From the NCBI GenBank assembly GCA_021738535.1, contig JAIPBU010000035.1, positions 1 through 39,310 of the forward strand: DNA of 39,310 nt, in the 5' to 3' direction. This stretch comes from Bacteroidales bacterium. Lineage in GTDB: Bacteria > Bacteroidota > Bacteroidia > Bacteroidales > VadinHA17. A model generated the notes under the pieces. That model was not told the DNA's origin and did not search any database. It saw only the letters and a program-made list of their open reading frames with translations. Below are positions 1-6,981 of this stretch, piece after piece. Each line of letters starts with the position of its first letter. Position 1 is the first letter of the stretch. A program made the translations under genes and the position numbers.

Positions 1-20
1 GCAATAAAAATTTTGTCCGC

Positions 21-143
21 TGAAGTCTAGTTCGTTACTTTGTGTTTGCATAGGTCTTAAGATTAAGTTATTAAAATTTTGATACTTTAAAATTAATCTT
101 TTTAGAAGACCTATGCTTTTTCAAACATACGATCTAAACTTCA
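21..143. repeat. Long imperfect inverted repeat (about 120 nt palindrome)
   Basis: Three nested pairs of arms are visible. The outer arms are 21-35 and 129-143, matching at all but two positions. The middle pair is 43-48 with 122-127. The inner pair is 48-66 with 93-116, the right arm having a 5-nt bulge at 101-105; its core GCATAGGTCTT/AAGACCTATGC is exact over 11 nt. The centre is an A/T-only-like stretch around 67-92. Transcribed, it would fold into one long hairpin. It lies just downstream (on the minus strand) of tRNA-Leu and its terminator. It could be a miniature transposon-like repeat, a structured RNA, or a remnant; no transposase is present. No protein-coding gene is seen in 1-356. 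Confidence 0.6.
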
Positions 144-155
144 ATACCCCTCAAC

Positions 156-185
156 AAAAAAAGCGCTGAAAAACAGCGCTTTTTT
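156..185. terminator. Bidirectional rho-independent terminator
   Basis: A perfect 7-bp stem AGCGCTG (162-168) and CAGCGCT (174-180) closes a five-A loop. It is flanked by an A-run at 156-161 and a T-run ending at 185, so it works as an intrinsic terminator on either strand. It is placed directly after the 3' end of the minus-strand tRNA-Leu gene and most likely ends that transcript. Confidence 0.8.
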
Positions 186-190
186 ATCAG

Positions 191-274
191 TACCCGGAGC
201 CGGGGTCGAACCGGCACAGCCTTGCGGCCACTGGTGTTTGAGACCAGCGCGTCTACCAATTCCGCCATCCGGGC
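191..274 (-). tRNA. tRNA-Leu (anticodon CAA)
   Basis: On the minus strand the gene reads from 274 to 191 (84 nt). The 7-bp acceptor stem GCCCGGA/TCCGGGT (first pair G-U) is followed by discriminator A at 191; the 3' CCA is not encoded. The D-arm contains GGTAGACGC, the anticodon loop CTCAAAC gives anticodon CAA for codon UUG, a long class II variable arm (GTGGCCGCAAGGCTGT) is present as expected for leucine tRNAs, and the T arm has GGTTCGACCCC. A 16-bp duplicate of its 5' end lies just upstream at 295-310. Confidence 0.95.
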
Positions 275-310
275 ATAAAGGGGGCCTCGGTCCTGCCATC
301 CGGGCATAAA
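264..310. repeat. 16-bp direct repeat copying the tRNA-Leu 5' end
   Basis: The sequence GCCATCCGGGCATAAA occurs at 264-279, covering the first bases of tRNA-Leu and its immediate 5' flank, and again at 295-310, 31 bp further upstream. The second copy has no tRNA body attached. It may be left over from tandem tRNA duplication and deletion or from slippage. Attachment-site repeats normally copy a tRNA 3' end, so integration is less likely. Confidence 0.6.
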
Positions 311-356
311 AACAAAGCCGTGGCGAAATTAGGAAAAATGTACTTATGCTGCAAGA

Positions 357-695
357 CTAATTGTTATGTCTGAAAGACAGCCTGAATAAATTATCAGCAA
401 GAAAGACAATAATAAGGCAAAAAATAATGGCAAGGGCATAAACCAGGTTCTCCTGCAAGCCGCCTGAACCTTCCATCACACCGGTGGACAGAACTGCCAG
501 TACAATTCCGGATATAATACCGAAAAAGAAAAACAGCCATGAAAGCTTAATATTCTTTAAAAAGGAATTTTTCTTTTCATTCTCTGCTGCTATTTCATCC
601 ATTAGCTCATCTTCAAAATCACTGAATGGCATTTCCCTTTGGTTGCCCTGAAGCAATTCCCTGAAATATTTGTCGTGGTTATTATTATTTTCCAT
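357..695 (-). CDS. Small two-helix membrane protein, possible anti-sigma partner
   Basis: This 112-residue protein has an acidic, soluble N-terminal half (residues 1-50) and two hydrophobic segments at about 51-70 and 83-103. Its ATG overlaps the TGA stop of the upstream sigma-factor gene in the arrangement TGATG, a hallmark of translational coupling and fixed stoichiometry. I do not recognise a zinc-finger anti-sigma domain or any catalytic motif. From topology and coupling I infer that it may tether or inhibit the sigma factor at the membrane; this is inference only. It is the last gene of the three-gene minus-strand unit 357-1610. Confidence 0.75.
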   Translation of the reverse strand: MENNNNHDKYFRELLQGNQREMPFSDFEDELMDEIAAENEKKNSFLKNIKLSWLFFFFGIISGIVLAVLSTGVMEGSGGLQENLVYALAIIFCLIIVFLADNLFRLSFRHNN

Positions 696-1252
696 CAGTA
701 CAATGTTTTCTTTTCGCCTGATAACTCCTTATTTAATTCCCCGTACATACTTTTACGGGCACGGTGCAGGAGAACCTTAGTATTAGAAACGGTCCATCCG
801 GTTAAATCCTTTATCTCCTCAATGGAATAATCCTGCATATAAAACAAGGTAAGTACCAGGGCTTCATTTGAAGCTATCCTTTTCATTGCCCTATCAATGA
901 AGAATTTCTGCTGCTCCCGGCCCAGGATATCATCCATCTCTGTATAGCCGGGACCGGCAGATTTTGCTTCCCCGCTTTCTATATCAACTGTGTTACGATT
1001 CTTCTTTAAAAACTTAAGCGATTCATTTATTACGATCCTGAAGAACCATGTTGAAAATTTCGACCTGCCCCTGTATTTTGACAGCTTACGGAAAGCAATT
1101 ATGTAAGCTTCCTGAACAGCCTCCCTGGCATCAAATTCATTTTTAAGAACCGAAAGCGCAATATTAAATGCCTGGTCTTTATATTGATGAACAAAATACC
1201 TGAAAGCATCAACGTCGCCATTCAATACTTTTTTAATATACAGGTCATCCAT
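695..1252 (-). CDS. ECF RNA polymerase sigma factor
   Basis: This 185-residue protein has the two-domain layout of group IV sigma-70 factors. Region 2 lies at about residues 13-85, including the -10 recognition helix with FSTWFFRIVINES, and region 4 (helix-turn-helix) at about 121-178, including YSIEEIKDLTGWTVSNTKV and an LLHRARK tail. It directs RNA polymerase to a dedicated promoter set. It lies 4 nt downstream of a membrane-protein gene and overlaps the next gene by one base, so the three form an operon. No classical zf-HC2 anti-sigma gene is adjacent, unlike the second ECF gene at 18693-19304. The targets cannot be read from sequence; autoregulation is usual in the family. Confidence 0.93.
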   Translation of the reverse strand: MDDLYIKKVLNGDVDAFRYFVHQYKDQAFNIALSVLKNEFDAREAVQEAYIIAFRKLSKYRGRSKFSTWFFRIVINESLKFLKKNRNTVDIESGEAKSAGPGYTEMDDILGREQQKFFIDRAMKRIASNEALVLTLFYMQDYSIEEIKDLTGWTVSNTKVLLHRARKSMYGELNKELSGEKKTLY

Positions 1253-1256
1253 TCAT

Positions 1257-1610
1257 CTATTCCTTATCCTTCTTTTCAGTATAATGAGCAATTATCATTC
1301 CTATCCCGCCGAATAATAAGCCGGCGATTACCATAAGAACAATTAATGCTTCCCTGAGAACAATATTTTCCGGGAACAGCATAAGAGCCAGGATTACCAG
1401 TAGCACACCAACCGCCATAGCTACTACAACAATACCAATTTTCAGCCATGGAAATTTCACTTCCTTAAATGCTCCCGGGGCGTCAGTCCCTTTTTCAATA
1501 AGCGCAAGACGCTCCCTGTTTCTTGCTTTAAGATAAAACACCCATGATATTGTTATGGCGGCAAAAAATCCCAGCCAGGCAAGCGATTTAAATAAAAATG
1601 TTAATGTCAT
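1257..1610 (-). CDS. Small integral membrane protein (DUF6249-like)
   Basis: This is a 117-residue protein with three hydrophobic segments at about residues 6-26, 56-80 and 86-110, the first followed by a basic stretch (KARNRERLALIEKG). The pattern, in particular the RxRLALIEKG-type motif after the first helix, resembles the DUF6249 proteins often found before ECF sigma genes in Bacteroidota; that assignment is from memory of the family. It is the first gene of the unit, 4 nt before the sigma gene. A role as signal input or membrane anchor for the sigma factor is inferred, not shown. Confidence 0.75.
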   Translation of the reverse strand: MTLTFLFKSLAWLGFFAAITISWVFYLKARNRERLALIEKGTDAPGAFKEVKFPWLKIGIVVVAMAVGVLLVILALMLFPENIVLREALIVLMVIAGLLFGGIGMIIAHYTEKKDKE

Positions 1611-1681
1611 GATCAGTTATTTTAGTTACATCACTTTGATACCCTGATCCGGGAAAAGGTTACAAAAAAGCAAGTAATTCA

Positions 1682-2419
1682 TCACTCTTCTATATTATCC
1701 AGGTACTTTTTAAGGTAGTTAACATTGCATACTACCCCCATATCCCCTTCGGCACCGGATGCTATACCCACCAGGTGCCCGGCGGCATCAAAAACGGGGG
1801 AGCCGCTCCGCCCTTTATTGTCAACATTCTCTGTGAGTGTTCTTATATAATAATAGGGCCCGGGATTATTAAACATCTCCATCTTAACAAGTGAGGGCGA
1901 ACCGCCTTCCTGGTCGTGGGTCCACCCGTAGCTATACATTGTTTCTCCTTTTTGTACGGGGCGCCACCTAATCTTAAATAACTCTACATCATCAGGTATA
2001 TTCTCAGGTTCAAATATAAGCCAGTCACGAACCTTAAGTGTATTGAAATGTCCTACCTCTTCGGAAGAATCTTTATTTATCATTTTTCCAAATTTCACCG
2101 CTTTCCCCTCACCGCCTTTCATTCCTGCTGTCCAGCTAATCAATCCATCTCCGGGATCTATTGTCATCAGTTCATCATGTTTGAATGCAAGAAACACATG
2201 CTTGCATGTTACGACAAGAGTGTCATTGCCCGTATCTATAAGGAAGGCATTACCAAGCTCAGTGTATGTGGTATCAACAAATTCTATTTTATTTGTGAAT
2301 ACCATATCAGGCCATTCAGCAACGGGCTTACCTGCCCAGTCCTCCTTAGTTATTTCTTCACTGTCTGAACAGGATAAGAGCACGGCAAAAGACGCAAAAA
2401 GCAATAAGCGCAATTTCAT
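1682..2419 (-). CDS. Trypsin-like serine protease, predicted lipoprotein
   Basis: This 245-residue protein begins with a lipoprotein signal peptide ending in the lipobox LLSC, giving Cys17 as the lipidated residue, so it should be membrane-anchored on the envelope. The body fits a chymotrypsin/trypsin-fold protease: candidate triad His74 in TCKHVF, Asp132 in RDWLIF and Ser205 in GRSGSPVF. It has no PDZ domain, so it is shorter than DegP/HtrA. Related lipoproteins with GxSG and CKH motifs are annotated as serine proteases or trypsin-like peptidases; activity is inferred. It is monocistronic, with a candidate minus-strand promoter at 2448-2479. The function could be quality control or nutrition. 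Confidence 0.8.
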   Translation of the reverse strand: MKLRLLLFASFAVLLSCSDSEEITKEDWAGKPVAEWPDMVFTNKIEFVDTTYTELGNAFLIDTGNDTLVVTCKHVFLAFKHDELMTIDPGDGLISWTAGMKGGEGKAVKFGKMINKDSSEEVGHFNTLKVRDWLIFEPENIPDDVELFKIRWRPVQKGETMYSYGWTHDQEGGSPSLVKMEMFNNPGPYYYIRTLTENVDNKGRSGSPVFDAAGHLVGIASGAEGDMGVVCNVNYLKKYLDNIEE

Positions 2420-2447
2420 AGAATCATATTTTGGGTTTTAATAAACT

Positions 2448-2479
2448 CAAATATATAACTGTTATGGACTTATTACAAC
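2448..2479 (-). promoter_or_regulatory. Candidate promoter for the serine-protease lipoprotein
   Basis: Read on the minus strand, TATATTTG (complement of 2448-2455) fits the Bacteroidota -7 element TAnnTTTG. GTTG (complement of 2476-2479) lies 20 nt upstream, one base from the -33 element TTTG. Transcription would start near 2441, leaving a leader of about 20 nt before the ATG at 2419. Confidence 0.45.
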
Positions 2480-2550
2480 AACACAACAATTATACCTTCC
2501 TGAAGAGAGTTCTTAAACATCACCATTACCCTGCGCCCTGAATATGATGT

Positions 2551-2581
2551 TTTGATTTCGCCGCTAATATAACTATTTTTG
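2551..2581 (+). promoter_or_regulatory. Consensus Bacteroidota promoter for the dCMP deaminase/S41 unit
   Basis: TTTG at 2551-2554 and TATTTTTG at 2574-2581 are separated by 19 nt, an exact match to the primary sigma consensus TTTG-N19/20-TAnnTTTG. The start site should fall near 2587-2589. That leaves almost no leader before the ATG at 2595 but about 25 nt before the ATG at 2613, so it favours the latter as the translation start. Confidence 0.65.
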
Positions 2582-2612
2582 ATGGCCACTTTTTATGCTG
2601 AAACATAACGAT

Positions 2613-3083
2613 ATGGGTAATAAGAAAAAACTCAGGCCATACGGGGACAAACAAAAACAGTTTGACAAACGCTATCTCAGGATGGCGAAGGTGTGGGCTG
2701 AAAATTCCTACTGTGAAAGAAGGAAGGTAGGAGCGCTCATTGTTAAAGGAAAGATGATAATATCTGACGGCTACAATGGTACACCTGCCGGTTTTGAGAA
2801 TATTTGCGAGGACGAAAACAAAAAGACCAAGCCCTATGTTCTACATGCTGAAGCCAATGCCATAACAAAGGTGGCCAAGTCAAACAACTCCAGTGATAAC
2901 TCAAGCCTGTACGTTACAACTTCGCCCTGCATGGAATGCTCCAAGCTTATCATCCAGTCAGGCATAAAGAGGGTGGTTTTCAGTGATAAGTACAGGATAT
3001 CGGACGGACTTGACCTGTTGAAGAGAGCAGGTATTGAGTTGGTTTACATTGATTTAGAAAAAGATGAATATGAAATACAATAA
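2613..3083 (+). CDS. dCMP deaminase (cytidine/deoxycytidylate deaminase family)
   Basis: The enzyme deaminates dCMP to dUMP, feeding thymidylate synthesis. The zinc site is plain: HAEAN provides the zinc-binding His and the proton-shuttling Glu, and PCMEC provides two zinc-binding Cys. The preceding substrate-loop motif SDGYNGTPAGFEN is typical of deoxycytidylate deaminases (ComEB/DCTD type) rather than of cytosine or tRNA-adenosine deaminases. I place the start at the ATG at 2613 (156 residues), because the consensus promoter at 2551-2581 would begin transcription only a few bases before the alternative in-frame ATG at 2595 (162 residues). Its 3' end overlaps the following peptidase gene by 20 nt, so the two are translated from one message. 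Confidence 0.92.
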   Translation: MGNKKKLRPYGDKQKQFDKRYLRMAKVWAENSYCERRKVGALIVKGKMIISDGYNGTPAGFENICEDENKKTKPYVLHAEANAITKVAKSNNSSDNSSLYVTTSPCMECSKLIIQSGIKRVVFSDKYRISDGLDLLKRAGIELVYIDLEKDEYEIQ

Positions 3084-4671
3084 CAGCCCCAGGAGCATCC
3101 TGCTTCCATTGATAATAGTAGTTTCTGTTTTAGCTGGCGTTCTGATCGGTATAAAAATGCCGGGCCGGTCATCGCATCCGCCATTATCGGTAAAGCCGAG
3201 AACAGATAAAATAAGCAGGATACTCAGCTATGTTGAAGCCAACTATGTTGACTCGGTAGACAGGAGCAAACTGGTTGAATCGGCCATCCCTGTTATGCTT
3301 CATGAACTTGACCCCCATTCAGTATATATACCTGCAAGGGATCTGACAGAGGCCAATGAACAACTACAGGGCAATTTTGAAGGCATTGGTGTAAGTTTCA
3401 ATATGCTAACAGACACTGTTCTGATAATCAGCACTATTCCCGGGGGACCATCTGAAAAAGTTGGTATCATGGCAGGGGATAAAATCATTTACGTTGGCGA
3501 TTCACTGATAGCAGGACAGAATATTCCCGATGAAGATGTTATTGGCATGCTCAAAGGGCCCAGGGGAACGGAAGTAACAATAAGAGTATTACGCAGGGGC
3601 GTAGAAGAACTGATACCCTTTACCATTGTCAGGGATAAAATTCCCATTTATTCGGTTGATGCTTCATACATGGTAAACAACAACACAGGATTCATAAAGG
3701 TTAACAGGTTCTCGATGACCACCTATGATGAATTCAGCTCGGCCATGGAGAAGCTGAAAGAAAAAGGTATGGAAAAGCTGATCCTTGACCTGCGGGGCAA
3801 CGTGGGAGGTGTTATGGATGCATCAATAAAGATGTGTGATGAATTCCTCCCGGAAGGAAAACTTATTGTTTACACCGAGGGGCGAGCCAGGGCAAGGGAA
3901 GAATACAGGTCCACTGCCGGCGGTTCTTTTCACGAGGGAGAACTTGTAGTTCTGCTGGATGAATGGAGCGCCTCAGCCAGCGAGATTGTTGCAGGGGCAA
4001 TACAGGATAATGACAGGGGCACAATTATAGGCAGAAGGTCTTTCGGCAAAGGCCTTGTACAGGAACCGATAATGTTCAACGACCGCTCTGCCATGAGACT
4101 CACCGTTGCCAGATACTATACTCCTACCGGGCGTTCAATTCAAAAGCCTTATGATGACGGTTATGAGGATTATATATCTGATCTTAATGAAAGGTTTATG
4201 CGTGGTGAGCACAGGAATATAGACAGTATACACCTGGATGATATACAGATATTCACAACACCCGAAGGAGACACAGTATACGGAGGAGGCGGAATAATGC
4301 CTGATATATTCATACCCGCAGATACAACGGGAATGTCAATGTACTTTGCCAGGGTACGAAACACAGGAATCATATACCGTTTTGCCCTGAATTATACTGA
4401 AGCCAACAGGGAAAGATTGCAGGAATTCGGATCTGTAAATGCGATGAGTGATTTTATGGACAGGCAAAACCTGTTGCCACGATTCATCGAATTTGCCGAA
4501 GAAAATGGTATCCCGCCCGTGAAGAAAGACCTTGAAGCATCAGGAGACCTGATAGAGATACAGATCAAAGCATATATTGCACGGAATATTCTCGATAACG
4601 ATGGTTTCTATCCTATCTGGCAGGGGCTGGATACAACGCTACAGAGAGCAATTGAATATATTGGAGACTAA
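3064..4671 (+). CDS. C-terminal processing peptidase (S41, CtpA/Prc type)
   Basis: This 535-residue periplasmic protease has an N-terminal signal anchor (about residues 11-30), a PDZ domain (about 95-175, with GIGVSF and GDKI motifs) and the S41 catalytic domain (about 205-365). The catalytic dyad is visible as Ser304 in WSASASE and Lys329 in SFGKG; the 25-residue spacing equals that known for the E. coli Prc and plant D1 CtpA dyads. A C-terminal helical extension follows. Such enzymes trim or degrade envelope proteins from their C termini, guided by the PDZ domain. ATG codons at 3064 and 3070 are both possible. It is coupled to the dCMP deaminase gene by overlap, a pairing without obvious functional logic. 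Confidence 0.93.
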   Translation: MNMKYNNSPRSILLPLIIVVSVLAGVLIGIKMPGRSSHPPLSVKPRTDKISRILSYVEANYVDSVDRSKLVESAIPVMLHELDPHSVYIPARDLTEANEQLQGNFEGIGVSFNMLTDTVLIISTIPGGPSEKVGIMAGDKIIYVGDSLIAGQNIPDEDVIGMLKGPRGTEVTIRVLRRGVEELIPFTIVRDKIPIYSVDASYMVNNNTGFIKVNRFSMTTYDEFSSAMEKLKEKGMEKLILDLRGNVGGVMDASIKMCDEFLPEGKLIVYTEGRARAREEYRSTAGGSFHEGELVVLLDEWSASASEIVAGAIQDNDRGTIIGRRSFGKGLVQEPIMFNDRSAMRLTVARYYTPTGRSIQKPYDDGYEDYISDLNERFMRGEHRNIDSIHLDDIQIFTTPEGDTVYGGGGIMPDIFIPADTTGMSMYFARVRNTGIIYRFALNYTEANRERLQEFGSVNAMSDFMDRQNLLPRFIEFAEENGIPPVKKDLEASGDLIEIQIKAYIARNILDNDGFYPIWQGLDTTLQRAIEYIGD

Positions 4672-4700
4672 GGGCTAAGGACGAAAGACTAAAGGTCTTT
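4672..4700. repeat. Low-complexity GACTAAAGG-type intergenic repeat with small hairpin
   Basis: Between the convergent peptidase and fucosidase genes the sequence runs through degenerate copies of GGCTAAGG/GACTAAAGG. The 12-mer AAAGACTAAAGG at 4684-4695 recurs exactly at 10372-10383, again just after a gene end. AAAGAC (4684-4689) and GTCTTT (4695-4700) can form a 6-bp hairpin, a weak terminator candidate, which overlaps the fucosidase stop codon. Confidence 0.5.
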
Positions 4701-6041
4701 TACTGTGTTTATTTTGCCTTTTACTTCCAGGGTGATTACTGTACAGTTTTCATCCGACTCAATGCCTGAAAGATCAATAATGATGTTATTCTCTGACTCT
4801 TCATAGTCCAGCTTCTTCATACCTTTCATGGCCCAGGCCTTTTTGATCCTGTTATCAAAACCCGGCAGCACCAGGGTGTCATTTTCAGGCCAATGAAAAA
4901 CATGAAGGAAAAGCCGGGTATTCTTCTTTTTGGCTTTCTGTGTACACCTGCCCCAGCCCAGGTCACTGAAGGGGCTCGCCTGTGTGCCGTATATTGACTC
5001 ACCGTAAATATCCATCCACTTACCTATATCCTCAAGCCTTTCAATGCTCTCCCGGGGGAAAGTACCATCTGCCCTGGGACCTACATTAAGCAGGAAATTA
5101 CCACCTTTTGAAGCAATATCAACCAATTTACGGATCAGATCCTGTGACGATTTCCAGTTATCGTCATACTTATTGTAGCCCCAGTGGTTATTCATGGTCA
5201 TACAGGTTTCCCAGTCTACACCGGGCAAACCCGTGTCAGGTATCTCCTGTTCAGGTGTCCCGAAGTCGCCGCGATACTCACCTTCCTTGGTCAGTCCGGC
5301 CATCCCCTGCCTGCCTTTATCCACCCTGTTATTAATTATAATATCATCCTGCAGTGATCTTACATAATCATAGAGATCGACACCCCTTTCATGTGTCCAT
5401 GTATCCTCCCATTCTCCGTCAAACCACAAAACTCCAATCTTACCGTAGTCTGATGTAAGTTCTGCCAGCTGCTTTTTCATATAGCTGACATATTGGTCAA
5501 AGTCAGCTCCTTCAGTTGAGCGGTCCTTTTCCCATCCTCGCCGGGGAAGGTAATCGGGATGATGCCAGTCCATTATAGAATGGTACCAGCACATCTTTAG
5601 TCCCTGTTGCCTGCATTCATCAGAAAGCTCTTTAAGTATATCCCTTTTAAAGGGCGTGGACATAATATCAAAATCCGTGTATTCAGAATCGAACAGGCAG
5701 AAGCCGTCATGGTGTTTTGAGGTTATCACTATGTATTTCATCCCGGCATTACGTGCCATTGAAACCCATTTGCCCGCATCAAAGTCCACAGGATTGAAAC
5801 GCTCAACGAATTCATTATAAGTCTCAAGAGGTATCTGTGCAGTGGTGCGTATCCATTCAGCATGGTTGGTCGTCCCCTCCCATTCCCCTGCTGGAACGGC
5901 ATACAGCCCCCAGTGGATAAACATACCGAAACGTGCATCTCTCCACCAGTCCATTCGATCCTGTTCACCATCATTCGTATTAACACATGAAGGTAAAAGG
6001 AGCAGGTAAATTAAAAGAGCGGGAATAATTAATCTTTTCAT
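4689..6041 (-). CDS. Alpha-L-fucosidase, GH29, predicted lipoprotein
   Basis: The 450-residue protein from the ATG at 6041 starts with a lipoprotein signal (MKRLIIPALL, lipobox LPSC, Cys19). A longer reading to 6152 would add 37 basic residues before the signal and run into the upstream gene, so I reject it. GH29 hallmarks follow: FGMFIHWGLY near 38-47, SKHHDGF at 108-114, and LWFDGEW with Asp208 as the retaining nucleophile. GNFLLNVGP near 314-322 is also typical. It should release alpha-linked L-fucose from host or algal glycans on the cell surface or in the periplasm. It lies 10 nt after an alpha/beta-hydrolase gene; no SusC/SusD pair is nearby, so it is not in a standard polysaccharide utilisation locus. 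Confidence 0.92.
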   Translation of the reverse strand: MKRLIIPALLIYLLLLPSCVNTNDGEQDRMDWWRDARFGMFIHWGLYAVPAGEWEGTTNHAEWIRTTAQIPLETYNEFVERFNPVDFDAGKWVSMARNAGMKYIVITSKHHDGFCLFDSEYTDFDIMSTPFKRDILKELSDECRQQGLKMCWYHSIMDWHHPDYLPRRGWEKDRSTEGADFDQYVSYMKKQLAELTSDYGKIGVLWFDGEWEDTWTHERGVDLYDYVRSLQDDIIINNRVDKGRQGMAGLTKEGEYRGDFGTPEQEIPDTGLPGVDWETCMTMNNHWGYNKYDDNWKSSQDLIRKLVDIASKGGNFLLNVGPRADGTFPRESIERLEDIGKWMDIYGESIYGTQASPFSDLGWGRCTQKAKKKNTRLFLHVFHWPENDTLVLPGFDNRIKKAWAMKGMKKLDYEESENNIIIDLSGIESDENCTVITLEVKGKINTVKDL

Positions 6042-6051
6042 AACAATTAAT

Positions 6052-6876
6052 TTAAAGGTTTTGGTTTTTAAGGTACTTGGAATAAAACCCGGTAATCGCC
6101 TGGAGTGACTTTTCTTTCTCCTCAACGAAGCCCAGGTGACCGGAATTCTCAAGTATAAGTGTTTCAGAATTCACGGGCATACTGATTTTAGCGAGCATTT
6201 CTTCACAGGGAATATAATTATCATGCCTGCCAAGAATAAACAGGAGAGGAACATTTCCCTGTTTAAGTATATCAACTCGTGAAGGCCTTTGAATCATCCC
6301 GTTTAAAACTGCAATTATCCCATCCGCATTTATACCGGCAGCGATTGATTTATGCTTTTCCAGTTTTTCCTTCATCCGTTCCACGTTAAAATCAGCAAAC
6401 ATCTTTGGCACATTAACCGGGTAAATTACATCTTTCTTTCCGCATTCAACTACATTGATCTCCCTCTTCCTGTTACATACAATTTCCTTGCTATCAGGGT
6501 ATGGGTGCGAATGGAAAAGACAATACGCATGCAAGCGGGACGGATATTTCTCAAGGAATGCAAGTGTAACGTAACCACCCATTGAATGACCGGTCATCAG
6601 CACTTTATCAATTCCTTCGTGGTCCAGAATTGCTTTTACTGCCCCGGCCATCTGTTCCATGGAATAAGAGTTTCCGGGCAACAAAGAGTTTCCATGTCCC
6701 GGAAGATCCACTGATATAACCCTGAATTCCCGTGCAAGATCCCGGGCAAAATCATCCCACACTTCAGCTGTTTCAAGGTAACCATGTAATAAGATTACCA
6801 CTTCCCCGCTACCGGTATCATAATAAGTTATTTTACCATTGCTGTGAGTAATATTCTTTATCATAGTCTGTGTCAA
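6052..6876 (-). CDS. Alpha/beta-fold hydrolase
   Basis: This 274-residue cytoplasmic protein has the full alpha/beta hydrolase signature: oxyanion HGY at 31-33, DLPGHGNS near 57-64, nucleophile elbow GHSMGG with Ser98, acid Asp219 in GRHDNYI and catalytic His247 in NSGHLG. Residues 120-200 form the lid. The substrate is not evident; esterase, lactonase or C-C hydrolase activity are all possible. No signal peptide is present. It is the first gene of a two-gene unit with the fucosidase. The ATG at 6876 is used here; a second in-frame Met lies four codons later. Confidence 0.88.
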   Translation of the reverse strand: MTQTMIKNITHSNGKITYYDTGSGEVVILLHGYLETAEVWDDFARDLAREFRVISVDLPGHGNSLLPGNSYSMEQMAGAVKAILDHEGIDKVLMTGHSMGGYVTLAFLEKYPSRLHAYCLFHSHPYPDSKEIVCNRKREINVVECGKKDVIYPVNVPKMFADFNVERMKEKLEKHKSIAAGINADGIIAVLNGMIQRPSRVDILKQGNVPLLFILGRHDNYIPCEEMLAKISMPVNSETLILENSGHLGFVEEKEKSLQAITGFYSKYLKNQNL

Positions 6877-6931
6877 TGAAAAATATTTCGAATAACATCA
6901 TTTTTTCCTAGTTAGCTAAGGATAAAAAAAA

Positions 6932-6939
6932 TATATTTG
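6932..6939 (+). promoter_or_regulatory. Candidate -7 element for the sdh/frd operon
   Basis: TATATTTG matches TAnnTTTG and lies 43 nt before the ATG of the cytochrome b gene. No clear TTTG is found 19-20 nt upstream (only a T-run), so the -33 part is weak or activator-dependent. The neighbouring palindrome CTTAGCTAAC at 6911-6920 could be an operator, but this is speculative. Confidence 0.35.
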
Positions 6940-6981
6940 TGAATAATGTACACAAAGTTAATCTAAAAACCTTCCTTTTAT

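Noticed and set aside
295..310. Second tRNA gene or integrase attachment site
   Set aside because: Only 16 bases of the tRNA 5' end are present with no cloverleaf, and no integrase or mobile gene lies nearby.
2043..2441. Plus-strand open frames opposite the serine-protease lipoprotein
   Set aside because: They overlap each other in different frames and oppose a gene with signal peptide and catalytic motifs; no recognisable protein features.
6042..6152. N-terminal extension of the fucosidase
   Set aside because: It adds 37 basic residues ahead of a perfect lipoprotein signal peptide and overlaps the alpha/beta-hydrolase gene.
4689..6876. Polysaccharide utilisation locus around the fucosidase
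   Set aside because: No SusC/SusD pair, hybrid two-component regulator or second glycosidase is found on either side.
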